Below, in pieces: positions 32,140 through 44,115 of a DNA stretch of 64,000 bases. The translations under genes were made by a program, and so were the position numbers. The stretch is from positions 202,752,034 through 202,816,033 of the forward strand of contig NC_134456.1 of NCBI RefSeq assembly GCF_047948215.1, read 5' to 3'. Origin of the DNA: Lycorma delicatula. Its lineage: Eukaryota > Arthropoda > Insecta > Hemiptera > Fulgoridae. The notes under the pieces are model-generated. The model searched no databases. It was given only the letters and a program-made list of their open reading frames with translations, and was not told the DNA's origin. Each line of letters opens with the position of its first letter. Position 1 is the stretch's first letter.

Positions 32140-33445
32140 TATTTCTGAATGCTTGCCAAGCTGCTTTCTCCAGTGAATTCAATAATTCCTCAACAAACCT
32201 GCTTTTCATCATGCAATAGTGATCGTATTATTGTATTTGAAGACCCACAAATATTCCTTCTTTAAATTTTGCATCACTAATTATAGGAACCTTCTGTTTT
32301 AAGTACATGAAACCAGGAGTGTTGTCCATCACCTTGACGAAATTCATTAATCCTAGTTTGATTGATATGTAACGGATATAATGCACACTTTCAGGATTAC
32401 ACAATGGGTCATGTTTCACATTTTTCTGTCAGGAATGAGTGATTCGCGTTTAGGCGATTTTTTCTAATGAAATGTTTTTTCTGTCCCTACTATCCCATTC
32501 ACACAAAAACAACAGTACTTTGTGTAACCAAGCTGCAGACCAAGAATAAGTGCAATTACTTTCAAATCACCACAAATATTCTATTCATACACTGCATACG
32601 TATTGAAACTTTTAGAATATCAATTTAAAGTTTTCATATTTTTCTTTCATACTAGCAGAGTCAGCCACAGGTACTGATGGGAATTTATTGTCATTATACA
32701 GAAGCACAGCTCTTAAACTAACTCTGGAGGAATCAATGAACAAGCGCCATTCTGTTGGGTTATGTTCATTATAAAGTGTCAAGAAATGTCATTACAAAAT
32801 ACTAAGCCATTTTCTTCAGAAAAATAGTCTTTAAATTCAAAATGACGATTACGATAAGTACATATGTGTATTCTTATATGTGGTAAGTATATGTGTATTC
32901 TTTTGAAGAAAATTCCATCCTTTCAGCCGAGACGCAAGCAACTTCAAATTCATATGAGATCGTTAAAATTTTCTGGAATCAGTAAATAAGGCTCAGATGA
33001 ACTGCTTTGTTCAAAATTGTATTACCAGAATCTGGTTCTTTTCTTCCTTACTTCTATCAGACTCTGAGCTCTCTTCACCTAATGTCACATGTTCTGGAGG
33101 TTTTGGCATCGGCAATTCTTCTCAGTGTGGAACTGGTCTCATTGCAGATTACAAGTTAGGGTGTACCACTATATGTTTTGATTTTGACGTAATCTCTTTA
33201 ATATTTGTTAAACAGAAATAACAGTCAGAAGAGTGATCTGGGTTCCCTCCAAATCATAGGGATAATAAATAACATATGGTGTTTGCCATTTTTCTATACA
33301 GTGAGAAGCCTAGGCAGTGAAGGGCTCAGACCCTTGTTTGGTCCCTGACTTTACACCCAAAATAAAGTTCATAACACTTTTTTACTAATGGAGTAAGGTT
33401 TTGCCTTTGGGACTTGGATGATTTAAACTCTAGGCATTTTTTAAC
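32140..33445 (-). pseudogene. uncharacterised repetitive protein family, N-terminal and middle part
   Basis: Read on the minus strand from about 33445: EFKSSKSQRQNLTPLVKK, then CYELYFGCKVRDQ, then HSSDCYFCLTNIKEITSKSK (a CxxC pair), then PMPKPPEHVTLGEESSESD (acidic Ser-rich linker). Next are RNRHFEFKDYFSEENGLVFC, ALILGLQLGYTKYCCF (about 32510-32560), KRESLIPDRKM, IKLGLMNFVKVMD, ISDAKFKEGIFVG and LLNSLEKAAWQAF, where the ITm transposon interrupts it. Several stops and frame changes occur. The Cys pairs suggest a metal-binding module, but that is inference. Block order matches a widespread multi-copy animal family with no function I can name. Together with 30310-30817 it represents almost the whole protein. 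Confidence 0.7.
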
Positions 33446-34243
33446 TTAACGACTAATTAAAAGAAATAAAGGTGTAAATATGTAATTCATAATGGACGTG
33501 TTTACTGGTTCACTGCTACCTCACAACTGACATCGTTCTGATGAATGTGTGTTACACTAGATGACGTTTGTACATGTCTATCACGTCTGCACCTGCACAT
33601 CAGTAGCATCGCTACCCTTTCAGTTAGCTCATTTGGTTCCATTATATTTATAATGCTCTAGGAGCTTTTACTTGACAATGGAGAAATAGTCGAAAGAGGT
33701 TTTAAAAAAATTAAAATAACAAAAAAATTGTGGCTGATGGAGAAATTTTGAATACATATTTGGAAAAATGATAAAATACTGCATTAAGTACACTTATTGG
33801 TACTTCTGAGACAAAGTTCTGAGACCAGTGTTATTTGCTGCTATGGCTTAGCTTATTTATTATATTTAACTTTATGAATCTCGTAAAAACAGTTTTAAAA
33901 AACACAGAACATCAAATATTAAAAGGCAAAGGCTGCTGTAGATTAACACAAATTATTTGGTTTTAAATGTTTAACAAATATCAAAAGGAAAATTATTTTT
34001 TCAGATTAACCTAATCCTAATCTCAACAAGTAGAGCTTACATTAATTATTGGGGCAAAAATAGCTTTGTTCAAGACGTATCATTAATAAAAACACATTAG
34101 AAAAAAAGCTACTACTCTTATTCGACTGCTCTTAACGACTGCTGTAGATTTATCGACTTAGATCTTCTATACTTAAACCTCTGTATTTTTAATTATTGAA
34201 AATTATTAAAAATGTTGTTTTCCACCGTTTAAAATTCCGTGCT
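33446..34243. other. AT-rich DNA, no supported gene
   Basis: A moderately mixed stretch at 33480-33620 (ACGTTTGTACATGTCTATCA and similar) has no coding motif that I can align with the pseudogene upstream of EFKSSKS. It could hold the eroded N-terminus or the element's leader. Confidence 0.45.
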
Positions 34244-35030
34244 TCAAGACCATATATTATTAAAAAATCCCTTTCGGCACGCCGGAAAGCGGAGGTAGAT
34301 TTCACCGGTGCTAAGTCGGGGGATAAAGAAGATTTCCACCTTAAAGTTAAGAAAAACTTCAAATTTACTCAATACGACACTGATTGCACGTGAAAAAAGT
34401 TTCACATATTTAGCATAAGACAAGCCCCATCTTCTTACAATTTCAGTAAAATTTTGGTCATCCCTTGCCCTAAGCATTGGTCATATCAAAAATTCTTCCA
34501 GGCAAAAGTTTTAGGTAATGTTTATCGGACTAACGACCACTTTAAACCGATTCGATACTGTGCCTGTTAAGGGAGATATAATATTTTTTGTCTTTGAAAT
34601 CCCATTTTTTCACCCTCTAAGCAAATGGTTGATGATATCGAAACCTTTACTTAGATAGGTTTTAGGCCCTTATCCAAAGTAACAGTAGGAACTTTAAATG
34701 AATTCGATATTTTACTTAATAAAAAGTTATAGCGATATTTTATTTTTTCGAAAAGCCCCCCATTTCCACCCGTATGGATCCGATTTTGCCCATTAACAAA
34801 CTCGAGCGAGATTTTGAGTCGTTGTATTTTATGTAGCAATTTGAAAGTGATTGGCGCAAAATCGCCAATCGCTAATTTCTGTAATTAGCGATTAGTGAAA
34901 AAATTAGTGAAAAAATATTTATATAGACTTTTGAACTGATGACGGTTTTGGGGTCTAGGGATGTGAAACGCGAAGATACGTCGAAATTTTCTGGAAGTCG
35001 AATCATGACGGTACCATGATTCAATAGGTA
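34244..35030. repeat. unclassified repeat-like segment with clustered hairpins
   Basis: Base composition differs from the flanks (CGGCACGCCGGAAAGCGGAG, CCGGTGCTAAGTCGGGGGAT, GGTTTTGGGGTCTAGGGATG), and three short perfect hairpins cluster at 34849-34893 and 35002-35026. A 77-codon minus-strand frame at 34244-34477 has no recognised domain. It looks like an old mobile element without a readable transposase. Only one copy occurs here, so the boundaries are guesses. Confidence 0.45.
34849..34893. repeat. two abutting perfect hairpins
   Basis: GATTGGCG (34849-34856) pairs with CGCCAATC (34863-34870). AATCGCTAATT (34867-34877) pairs with AATTAGCGATT (34883-34893). The two stems share AATC at 34867-34870, so they are mutually exclusive structures. 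Confidence 0.9.
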
Positions 35031-38000
35031 GCTTTCTTATGAAATCTATCTAAAAGTCATTCATTATATTATCATTAAATTATTGTAAAATGTTTACACT
35101 GCTATGATTTTAATGACTTTTTACAGTAGTCAATAGCCACTTTATTCAAATTAAAATTATCGTGAATTAGTAAAAATTATGTATATTTTTCAATTGTGTT
35201 TTTCAGACGTTATAAAAATCTGGAGACCGATTAAATTTCATTAATTTAATTAAAATCGCTACAACAAAATATATTTTGTATCGGTAGTAAACCCGAACAG
35301 GGTGTTAAAATTAAAAAACGGTTCGTCTACGAAAATATTCATCTTTACAGTCACACTTTAATAAATTATCCTATATTCATCTTTCAGATCGCTTCTACCT
35401 GCTAACGGATCAGTTGATTCATACACTAATTTTGATTTTATTACGGTGAAAGAACAGTTCTAAAACTATGACACTTATTTCCCTATAAATAGTTTAATAG
35501 CTATAGCATTGTTACTCAGTTAGAATTTTAGAGCACGTGATCCTAAATCTACAGGTCTGTGACTATCAGTCATTATTTCTTGAACTGAAAGAGACCATAC
35601 TTCTGAGGAAGCCATATTATATGTCCCAGATATTTAATTTTCTTCCCCCTCTTTAACACTTTTTCATTCTTTTCACGGTCTATCTAGGAAATCAATACGT
35701 CTGTAGACCTACATCTTAAAAGGTCTCTAATTTCTTTGTAGTTATCTCAGTCGGTACTCCAACATGTGAAGAAAACCATAAAGATACAGCATACACAACC
35801 CGAAACTGATTTCCATACATCTGAAGATATATATTTCGTATACTATAAAAGAAAATAAAGAAAAAATATATGACTTCCGATGAAGGAATTATGTGGCCCA
35901 AAAGTGGTTATACAAATATTTTATATTGCAATTTTACTGTCAATATTTTAATTAGCAACTGCTCAGTGTAATTCATATGACATAAACAAAGATTTCGATA
36001 ACTTATTCATGAATTGTCTTTTTTCTGTTTTTAAAGGTTTTTTTTTAATATTTTAATATCATATAAAAACCATAACCAATTAATCCTTATTTATCACGTT
36101 TTCTTTATTTTTATTTCAGTATCGATCTAAGAGTTATTTTCCAAACACTTTCAAGTTATTCAATCTAAAATTATTTTAAATTTGATATTTATACTAATTA
36201 TTGTGTGTATTGATTTATTAAATGATTATTAATATTTTATAAATTATTTGTAATAAATTATAATTGTTTAAGCTTTTTTTGTTATTTTTCACGTATGATA
36301 TTGTTACCTATAATACATACATTTTAAATACACTCCTCAAACATGTTTATTGAACTTATTTTCTTGTTGAACGTTTGGTTGTAATTTGGATTGGACAATA
36401 TCTAGCATCGGAAATTTTATTTTATTTAAATCGTCATATAACGATTTAATGTCACCTGTGTGAATGAGATGAAAGTTTGACATATATTTCATTACAAAAT
36501 GTTTTTAAAGACTTATTTCAACATTTTTTTCAGTTATAATTACGATCATCTTTAGAGATTGGTGCTGGTGTTTTTACAATGAAGTCGGTCTGTTGTTCTG
36601 CGGGCAGTTTTTTTTTTTTAATTAGGCAGAACGTATTAGGAAATTAATCGAGAAGTATTTGTGAATTGATTTGTTTCTGTTCATTTAATATTTCTTTAGT
36701 TCGTGAGTATATACTACGAAATCTTCAATTGTCTAAGACGTGGTTCATTTTTGTGCACGTGTAGGAAAGGGGATTGTCAAAAATAAATAAAATATCGAAT
36801 ATTAACATTTTTGCCAGAGTAGATAGATTTCTTAATAATGTTTACGAGGCGGTTAGCAAATGTTGACTATAAATCACCTGTACGTTGTACCACAGATGCT
36901 TCCACTTCCACATTAAAACTATCACTTCCACATTCGTAACACGTGTTTGCCTAATTTAAAAGATCGCCAACAGTAACATTAGTTGACGCCAGTGGAAAAT
37001 CAGCAGCACTAGTCATTGAGGATAGTCGCAATGAAGGCTGAAAATAAGTTTTTAAAGACTTTTTTCGAACAATTTAATTCAGTTTGTCGTTACAAAAAGT
37101 TTAATCTCAAAAAAATATCTTATCTGATAATAATGGGCAAGAACATGACAAAAAAAGCTTTCCATGTCCATGAAAATTGATAGGAAATCCTAGAATTACA
37201 AAGGAAAACACAACAAAAAATACGTTTTAGCTAAACATGTTACCCACCCAGTCCCTATCTTAGTCTAGATAAAAATGTAGACCTAATTGCCATTTTTGCT
37301 ATGTATCTTCGTTAAATTACAAAAACGTATTATTAACGGAATAATACTTAAAATGAACACGTAAAAAAATAATATAACTAAGTTACATTTTTGCAATACC
37401 AGAATATTAGTTATTTGCACTTGTTTTTCTTTTAGAAACAAAATCAGATGGTTATGCAAGTGATGTACGTTGTAGATCAAAGGAATGACGTTACTTAGAA
37501 AGTTTAGTGTAAATAATCATTGATCTTTTTTAAACGAAATTTGAAACAAAAAGAAGAAATCATAACACATAAACCTTGTTAATACTAAATCTCTTCTTTG
37601 ATTAAAAATAGAACAATAACTTATTTGGTACCGACAAGGAGCTTTAAAGAAAAAAGAATAAAAAACCCAATGATTTTCTTATTTATTTACTTTTATCTTT
37701 TTTCTAATATTAGTTCTGTATTTTGGTTTATAGTTCACCTTTATGATCCATAAGATGTATAGGAACAAAATTAGTGCAACATAAAATATATTTGCTGCGT
37801 TTTCCTGGTATGTCTTGATAAATCAAAATACTTCCCTGATTTTACTATTACAAACATCTCTTTTTTTATCAACCTTTATATAAGTAACCTTGTACTCAAT
37901 TATTTTATAAACAATCTTCTCTACACTAATCATTTAAGTATTTTATTAAGCTTTACATATTCAACAATTAGGAAATCTAATTATGAAAAATCCTTTAAGT

Positions 38001-38084
38001 TGCAAAACGTATTACAAAAAATCACATTTAAAGCACTCAAAAAATTAAAAAATGTTCTCTTAAATATTTTTCCCCCTCCATTAT
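35031..38084. other. AT-rich intergenic DNA, no supported gene
   Basis: About 3 kb without recognisable protein motif, SINE head or inverted termini. (ATT)n-rich sequence begins near 38085. Confidence 0.55.
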
Positions 38085-38160
38085 TATTTTGTATTATTAT
38101 TATATTATTGTATTATTATTATGTTATTATTATTTTTATTATATTATTATTTTTATTAGG
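38085..38160. repeat. imperfect (ATT)n / (TATTAT)n microsatellite
   Basis: Interrupted TATTATTATTATGTTATTAT units, low complexity, upstream of the (TG)48 tract. Confidence 0.8.
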
Positions 38161-38235
38161 TCTACATTATTTATAACAGTCTGGTTTATAAGTTTTATCG
38201 AAAAATTACTAATAAAAACTTAGTAAAAAATTACT

Positions 38236-38475
<240 letters not shown>

Positions 38476-40004
38476 AACTCATGCTTGTGAGAATAATAAT
38501 GATAATTAATATTATAAATAAAAATTAAAGTCTGTTCAATTTATAAAATCTATCAATGTATTGTAATTTCATCGGAGCAACAGTTTGATAAGTACAGGAC
38601 GCAAATTTTTGAGTAATCTGAACGTGGGTTACAAAATACTTGGCCGCTATCTTACAAATATTAATTATAGCTGGTTACCGGTCCTTGGTTGGATAAAAAT
38701 GTATTGCCCGGTTCTTAGCGTTACCCGAAAAATACCAGTAAGACTGATCATATTTCGTTTCTCATTTTTTTTAATGTTTTTTATTTTATGTTTTTAGTCA
38801 AGTTGCTGGAGGCAGTTGCAGGCAGTCGTCTCGCAGATACAGTAGCAATATTTGCAAGCCCAAATCTACGGAATGTCTCGTTTACTGTAGTCGGAAACGG
38901 GGAAAATTTGCAAGCATTGTTCAGATTCTTACCTTTCTTCATCCCTTTCAATCTCGAATTTCGAAAAATCTAGAAATTGAATTTTTGATATTTAAATGAA
39001 AATTATACACACCAAAAATCAAACTGATAACTTAATTTGTCGCCGAGAAATAAAAAAAAAATGTCATTATATCTCCATTTTAACCTTTTAAATATGGAAC
39101 TTCAAAAAAATCCTTTCTTATTGTGCACTTATACCGTAAGAAGAACAAATGTAAAAATTTTCATCAAATTTATCTTTTAATTTAATAATTCCTGTCATCA
39201 CTTCTAAAGTAAGTTTCCTCCATTCTACGTTGAGTTGCTGCAGCACAAAACCACTCCCTTAAATATGTCGTGTGAAGGTAATTTTTTGACATTTAAGAAC
39301 CTTTAAAATACTTTGACTTCAAAAAAATTTTTTAGCGATCTGGTTTATTTAATACAATATAAATTAAAATTTATCATGCTAAAATCAAAGAGATAACGAA
39401 TTTTAACGTTTTTATACAGAATCGATGTAAGAAAGAGCTAAATATTTTGGAGGGGCTATTAAAAATCTGATAACAAGATAGTCGATATAATCGTAAGATT
39501 GAAAAGGGATTTTCTATTTCATTAAACCACAAGTAATTAATATTCTAAAATTATATTATTTTCTTTACATACATAATCTAACCAATCGTACAAAATTATT
39601 TTTATCTCTACAGTTAAAGAACGGTATTCGCAGTTTATATCCACAATATTCCATTGACGTATCAGCAGATGATGTACACAAATTACCTCTCAGGAATAGA
39701 GCAAGAAAAACGATAAAACCACTATATTGTATAAACCACGATAACTGTTACATTTCATTAAGATTTTAATCATCTCATTGGCGGTCTGTTCTCCTGCAAC
39801 GCCAAATGTCCCAGAAACGATTCCGCGATGAGATATGGAATACTTGTAACTAGTCAACCCCTCATTGTTCCAGACTTGGAGTCGCTAATGTATTCCTGGT
39901 AAATAAAAAAGCAATAATTTTATTCTCTAGTACATTTTTTAAATGTACATTTAAAAATCATTTTAAATAATCGTTAGAATAATCATTTCTTAATATATTT
40001 AATC
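38476..40004. other. AT-rich intergenic DNA, no supported gene
   Basis: The frames at 38585-38797 and 38788-38973 have mixed composition but no motif I recognise. Nothing else is supported. Confidence 0.5.
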
Positions 40005-40016
40005 AATTACATTTTA

Positions 40017-40186
40017 GCCGGCCGCCGTGGCGCAAGTGGTAGCGTCTCGGCCTTTTACCCGCAGGTCCCGGGTTCGAATTCCAGTTAGGTATGACATTTC
40101 CACACACGCTACAAGTCATTCATCTCATCCTCTGAAGTAATACGTAACTCCGGACCCGGAGGTTAAACAAAATTTTTTTTTTTTTA
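40017..40186 (+). mobile_element. SINE-B, most complete copy
   Basis: tRNA-derived head: GCCGCCGTGGCGCAAGTGGT includes the A box, then CGTCTCGGCCTTTTACCC, and GGTCCCGGGTTCGAATTCC includes the B box. A short body follows (CACACGCTACAAGTCATTCA), then the tail CATCCTCTGAAGTAATACGT, GACCCGGAGGTTAAACAAAA and a T-run. Imperfect flanking direct repeats AATTACATTTTA (40005-40016) and AATTATATTTTA (40187-40198) match at 11 of 12 positions and probably are the target-site duplication. It has a different tRNA-like head from SINE-A but nearly the same tail. It is not a functional tRNA gene, because the acceptor strands do not pair as a closed cloverleaf with a CCA-ready end. Confidence 0.85.
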
Positions 40187-40198
40187 AATTATATTTTA

Positions 40199-41449
40199 AC
40201 TTTTCATTTAATTAAAGCAAGCAGTATTAAAATCGTATTTTTCTTTGCCTTAATGTTTATTTCTTACGAAAACTTATACAGATAAATTATGAAGTACAAC
40301 AGTTGAAAATCATCTCCTTAAAATAATGTTTTTTCTGTACACGAACCGATGTAATAAACTAATCTGAAGATAACTTTTCCGAAAGTAATCCTTCTAAAAA
40401 ATTATTTTTACATGTTACACGAATGTTAATGATATTAAATGTGTTAACTTTAATATAGAAATGTATGAAAACCAGAGATGTCTAAAATTCTGACGCTCTT
40501 AGCAAATGGAAAAAATGAAGATTAGCACAATATTACATTTAAAAGAGACTTTATCAAAGAGTAATGAATTTCAAAATGGAGTAATATAACATATACACAG
40601 GAAAAGAATTGGATGAATTACCTATCGATTTTTGAATCGGATACAGAATCTATCTAGGAACATAGACTTGTGCCGACTAGAGAAATTTAGATGTGCTCAT
40701 CTACTATTATGGATAGTTTTCGGTTTTCGAGACGATATGACTAAAGAAGTTTGTGTGGCTAGAATATCATTTATTCCTATAAGTGGGATCAGGTTACAGT
40801 TGTTTGATGTACTTATAAAACAGCTATTTTAAACAAATATAAACAATTTTTATACGAACTGAATGGCGAAAAATATGCATGAATCAATTCTTTCGAGTTA
40901 AATTAAGAAAACATTAAATTCTTTAGTTTGCTAGTGTATTATAAAAACATGAGATGAAATTCCAGAAATATTAGTTCAGAAATCTTTTAAAAAGTGATCC
41001 ATTATAAAAAAACTTCACCTAGTAATGAAGACGATATTTCGTGGCAAAGATTAAACGATAGACTTAACTTGAAAGCGAACTGTGATTAAAATAATATTTA
41101 ATGATTCAATTTAAATAAAAGAGAAACAAACTTACATGATTTTACTAATTTTCGATAATTAAAAAAATTATTTACACTGTAATTATATTTTTATTTTATG
41201 TTAAACGAATTATACCGACACTAAACAGAAAGTAATTTTAAACAATCCAGAATTCCATCAAATTTTTTTAACCAGTTTATAATTAAATAATTTTATCTAT
41301 TTCGTTGGTTTTCTAATTTTAAAAGCGGGTTCGCCCATTATTATTATTAATATTATTGAATACCCGAAAGTCTCCAAATATCCCATGCAGATTTCTAGAT
41401 TCAGAGCCCGTAGGCAGCCGCGTCCCTTGTTTGTGACGTGTGAGGTATA
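40199..41449. other. AT-rich intergenic DNA, no supported gene
   Basis: The plus-strand frame at 40632-40832 has no recognised domain. Nothing repeated is evident. Confidence 0.5.
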
Positions 41450-41651
41450 GTATCGTAAAGACTCAGGCCGACCATACCTGAGACGTGTGGTTAATTGAAA
41501 CCCAGCCACTAAAGAAAACCGGTATCCACGATCTATTATTCAAATCCGAATAAAGGCAACTACCCTTATTAAGATTCGAACCTGAGAAATCTCGACTTTG
41601 AAATCAGCTGATTTACGACGACGAGTTTTACCATTAGACAAACCCGGCGGG
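41450..41651 (-). mobile_element. SINE-A, minus strand, tail replaced
   Basis: The head is at the right edge (complement of AGACAAACCCGGCGGG, then AAATCAGCTGATTTACG). The B box is seen as the complement of AGATTCGAACC, followed by the link CGGTATCCACGATCTATTAT and the body (complement of GTGTGGTTAATTGAAACCCA and CTCAGGCCGACCATACCTGA). The usual tail to the left of about 41450 is absent. Unrelated sequence with an ATT run (41337-41356) is found instead, so the 3' end is lost or never copied. Confidence 0.83.
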
Positions 41652-43840
41652 ATACACCCGTAACATGTGTATTTACGTTAAATTTAATTCTTATTTTTTT
41701 CTTTTGTACCTTAATGCTTATCCGTATCGAAATATTAGAGTAATTTAAAGATTTTGAAGGTAGATAAAATATAAATTACAGTTAACTATAACAGTTAAAA
41801 ACTTGCTTATTTAAAATTATGCTTTTATCTACACCAGAAGTAATAACTATTGAAAACAGAAATACGTAATAAATTTGCTAGACAAAATTTCATGAGCTTA
41901 ACATCTGTTTACAAAGATGGATGATAAATTATCAACGTTATAGTCAATAAAATATATAAATGCAATAAATTACATCATAAATGTTAAAGTGAGCCTTTGG
42001 TTTCTTTATAATGAGGTTATCTTGTAACATTATATACTTTAGTATTACTTTACTTTATATTCAATGTTTGTTTATAGTTATGATAAATTAGGGAAACTGT
42101 ATGTGTGTATATATATATATATATTAGAGATTTAATAGTAATTTATGAATTATTAGTCAATAAGATAATCATAAATTAATCCAACAACATAGTATTTAAT
42201 TACAGATTTATTTTATTTATTAAACAAGTAATTAATACATTCACAGATTTAATTTGCTTGATTCAATAACTATAGTTAATGATGCTTATAATTGGATATA
42301 AAATAATCATCAAATTATAATTTTACTTCTTTACAGAAGTTTAATGTCATTCATTATGTCATAAAATTATTATAATAGTTTTAACAGGGATTAACTATTA
42401 TAAAAATGTAATTAATAATGTAAAGTTACTGAAATAAAATAATACTTAAAATTTTATTAGAAAAAGTAATAATAAAGCTTAATTTAAAATAAAACACGAT
42501 AAATCCAAAAAAATAATAGTTTTCCACTATTCTTTAAATTTCGGATTTTATGAGACGGTGACAATAACTACTACCAATTTAATTTGGTATCTACTTCCAA
42601 AATGAGACATATCAATAACAACTTCATTTTTTTATTTGTTTTTAACTTTTCATTTGATTTCTTTTGAGATTTTAATATTTAACCAATTTTTTTAATGTTC
42701 CATAATATAAGGCAAGTCAACAAAAAAAAATCTATATAAGAAATAAGGCAAGAAACCCGGATCTTAACTGATCAAAATAATAAAATAAATACAGAGAAAT
42801 GACGCTCCAACAAGAGAGCTTCAATCTGAAATTAGAAAATCTGAAATAGTTTTTCAAAAAAAATTTCTTGAATTTTTATTCGAAAATATCACAATAAATA
42901 TTATATCACTCTGGAAAAATCTCTAAGCAATAATTAACCACAAAAAAATCTTCAAATACTCTTTGTGATCAATGTACTCGTTATTTTCGTTTAAGATTTT
43001 CTATTTTAGTTACCTGGAGAAAATTTAAACCTGATATTACAGGAATTTTCTCCACGAATGAAAAAAGAATCACTAAAAATCGTTCCGTTTAACTGATGGG
43101 TTTGAATGTAAATGACCAAAAAAAAGTTACAAAGGGATTTAATCGAGAATCTTCTTTCTCCTTGAAGTTAATTAAAAATACAATTTATAATTATAAGTGT
43201 TTAATGGTGGTAATCATTAATTATTTAAGTAATTAATTTATTCATAATCTGATATGTTGGTAATTGATTTAATTAGCCGCATTAACGAGCAATAATACGT
43301 AGAAATAAATCAAATTTCGACTATATATTGATTATAAAATAAGATTACCTTATTTTTAATAATTTATAGGCCTAACAGTAACTGTTCAATTTTTATTGAG
43401 CTTATTTAAAATACACTATTTAATAATATTTAACTTATAATAGTTTTTAAATTAAAAAAGAAATCCTGAACTTTGAAAAGGTGTATAAACTTTACAGTGG
43501 CTAACTTTTTTAATGAATGTAGACATACTTAGGCCGCTTATGAATATTTTACTACTTATATTCTTTACCATTCTGAATCGTATAATTAAAAAACGTATGT
43601 GATAGTAATACTACTAGTAATAATAGTAATATTAGTAGCAGCAGCAATAATAGTACCAGTGAAGTTTGAATGCCACTAGAGTGTTTATAAATCTGTGTTC
43701 CGTAGTATAATTATGAATAGAATTGCTGAACCTTTAAAAACGTAGTAGATTGACTACATTAATACAGTTTGCATGCCTTCAAATAGCATTTACTGGATCA
43801 TTTCAAGTCATTCTGTAGTTTCATTGAAAGAAAGAGTCAC
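41652..43840. other. AT-rich intergenic DNA, no supported gene
   Basis: Only A/T-rich sequence and a short (TA)n patch at about 42107-42124. No coding or repeat signature. Confidence 0.55.
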
Positions 43841-44115
43841 TTAACCGATGTAAAGCTGTTTTCTTTCTCTATTGAAAAGAGAACTATAAAGCTTGAATGA
43901 AGAGTAGAGGGGAAGTGTGAAGACCACAGGGCGGAGCCTTGAAGGACCAATCACGTGGTAATTACATTCATGGAGGGGGTAATTGCAACAAGGCCTCCCT
44001 GATATCTTCCAAAATAAATTACTGCAGTGAAATCTCCGCTTTATTTGTGGAACCATAAACATATTCCCGCCTTCTTCTAATCTACAATTATAAACATCAG
44101 TGACTGACGACACAT
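43841..44115. other. mixed-composition block with promoter-like motifs
   Basis: A local rise in G and C with GGGCGGAG (43929-43936, GC-box-like) and CCAATCACGTGG (43947-43958, a CCAAT box running into a CACGTG E-box). A 90-codon minus-strand frame covers the same region but shows no domain. No exon follows on either side that I can recognise, so a promoter role is only a possibility. Confidence 0.25.

Noticed and set aside
34244..34477. 77-codon minus-strand frame as a gene
   Set aside because: No domain, start context or neighbour supports it. Its composition follows a repeat-like block.
40017..40090. Possible tRNA gene
   Set aside because: A and B boxes are present, but the acceptor arms do not close a standard cloverleaf and the sequence continues into a SINE body and tail. 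The same applies to SINE-A heads.
43841..44113. 90-codon minus-strand frame with several Cys
   Set aside because: Cys spacing fits no zinc-binding pattern that I know, and no splice or promoter context supports translation.
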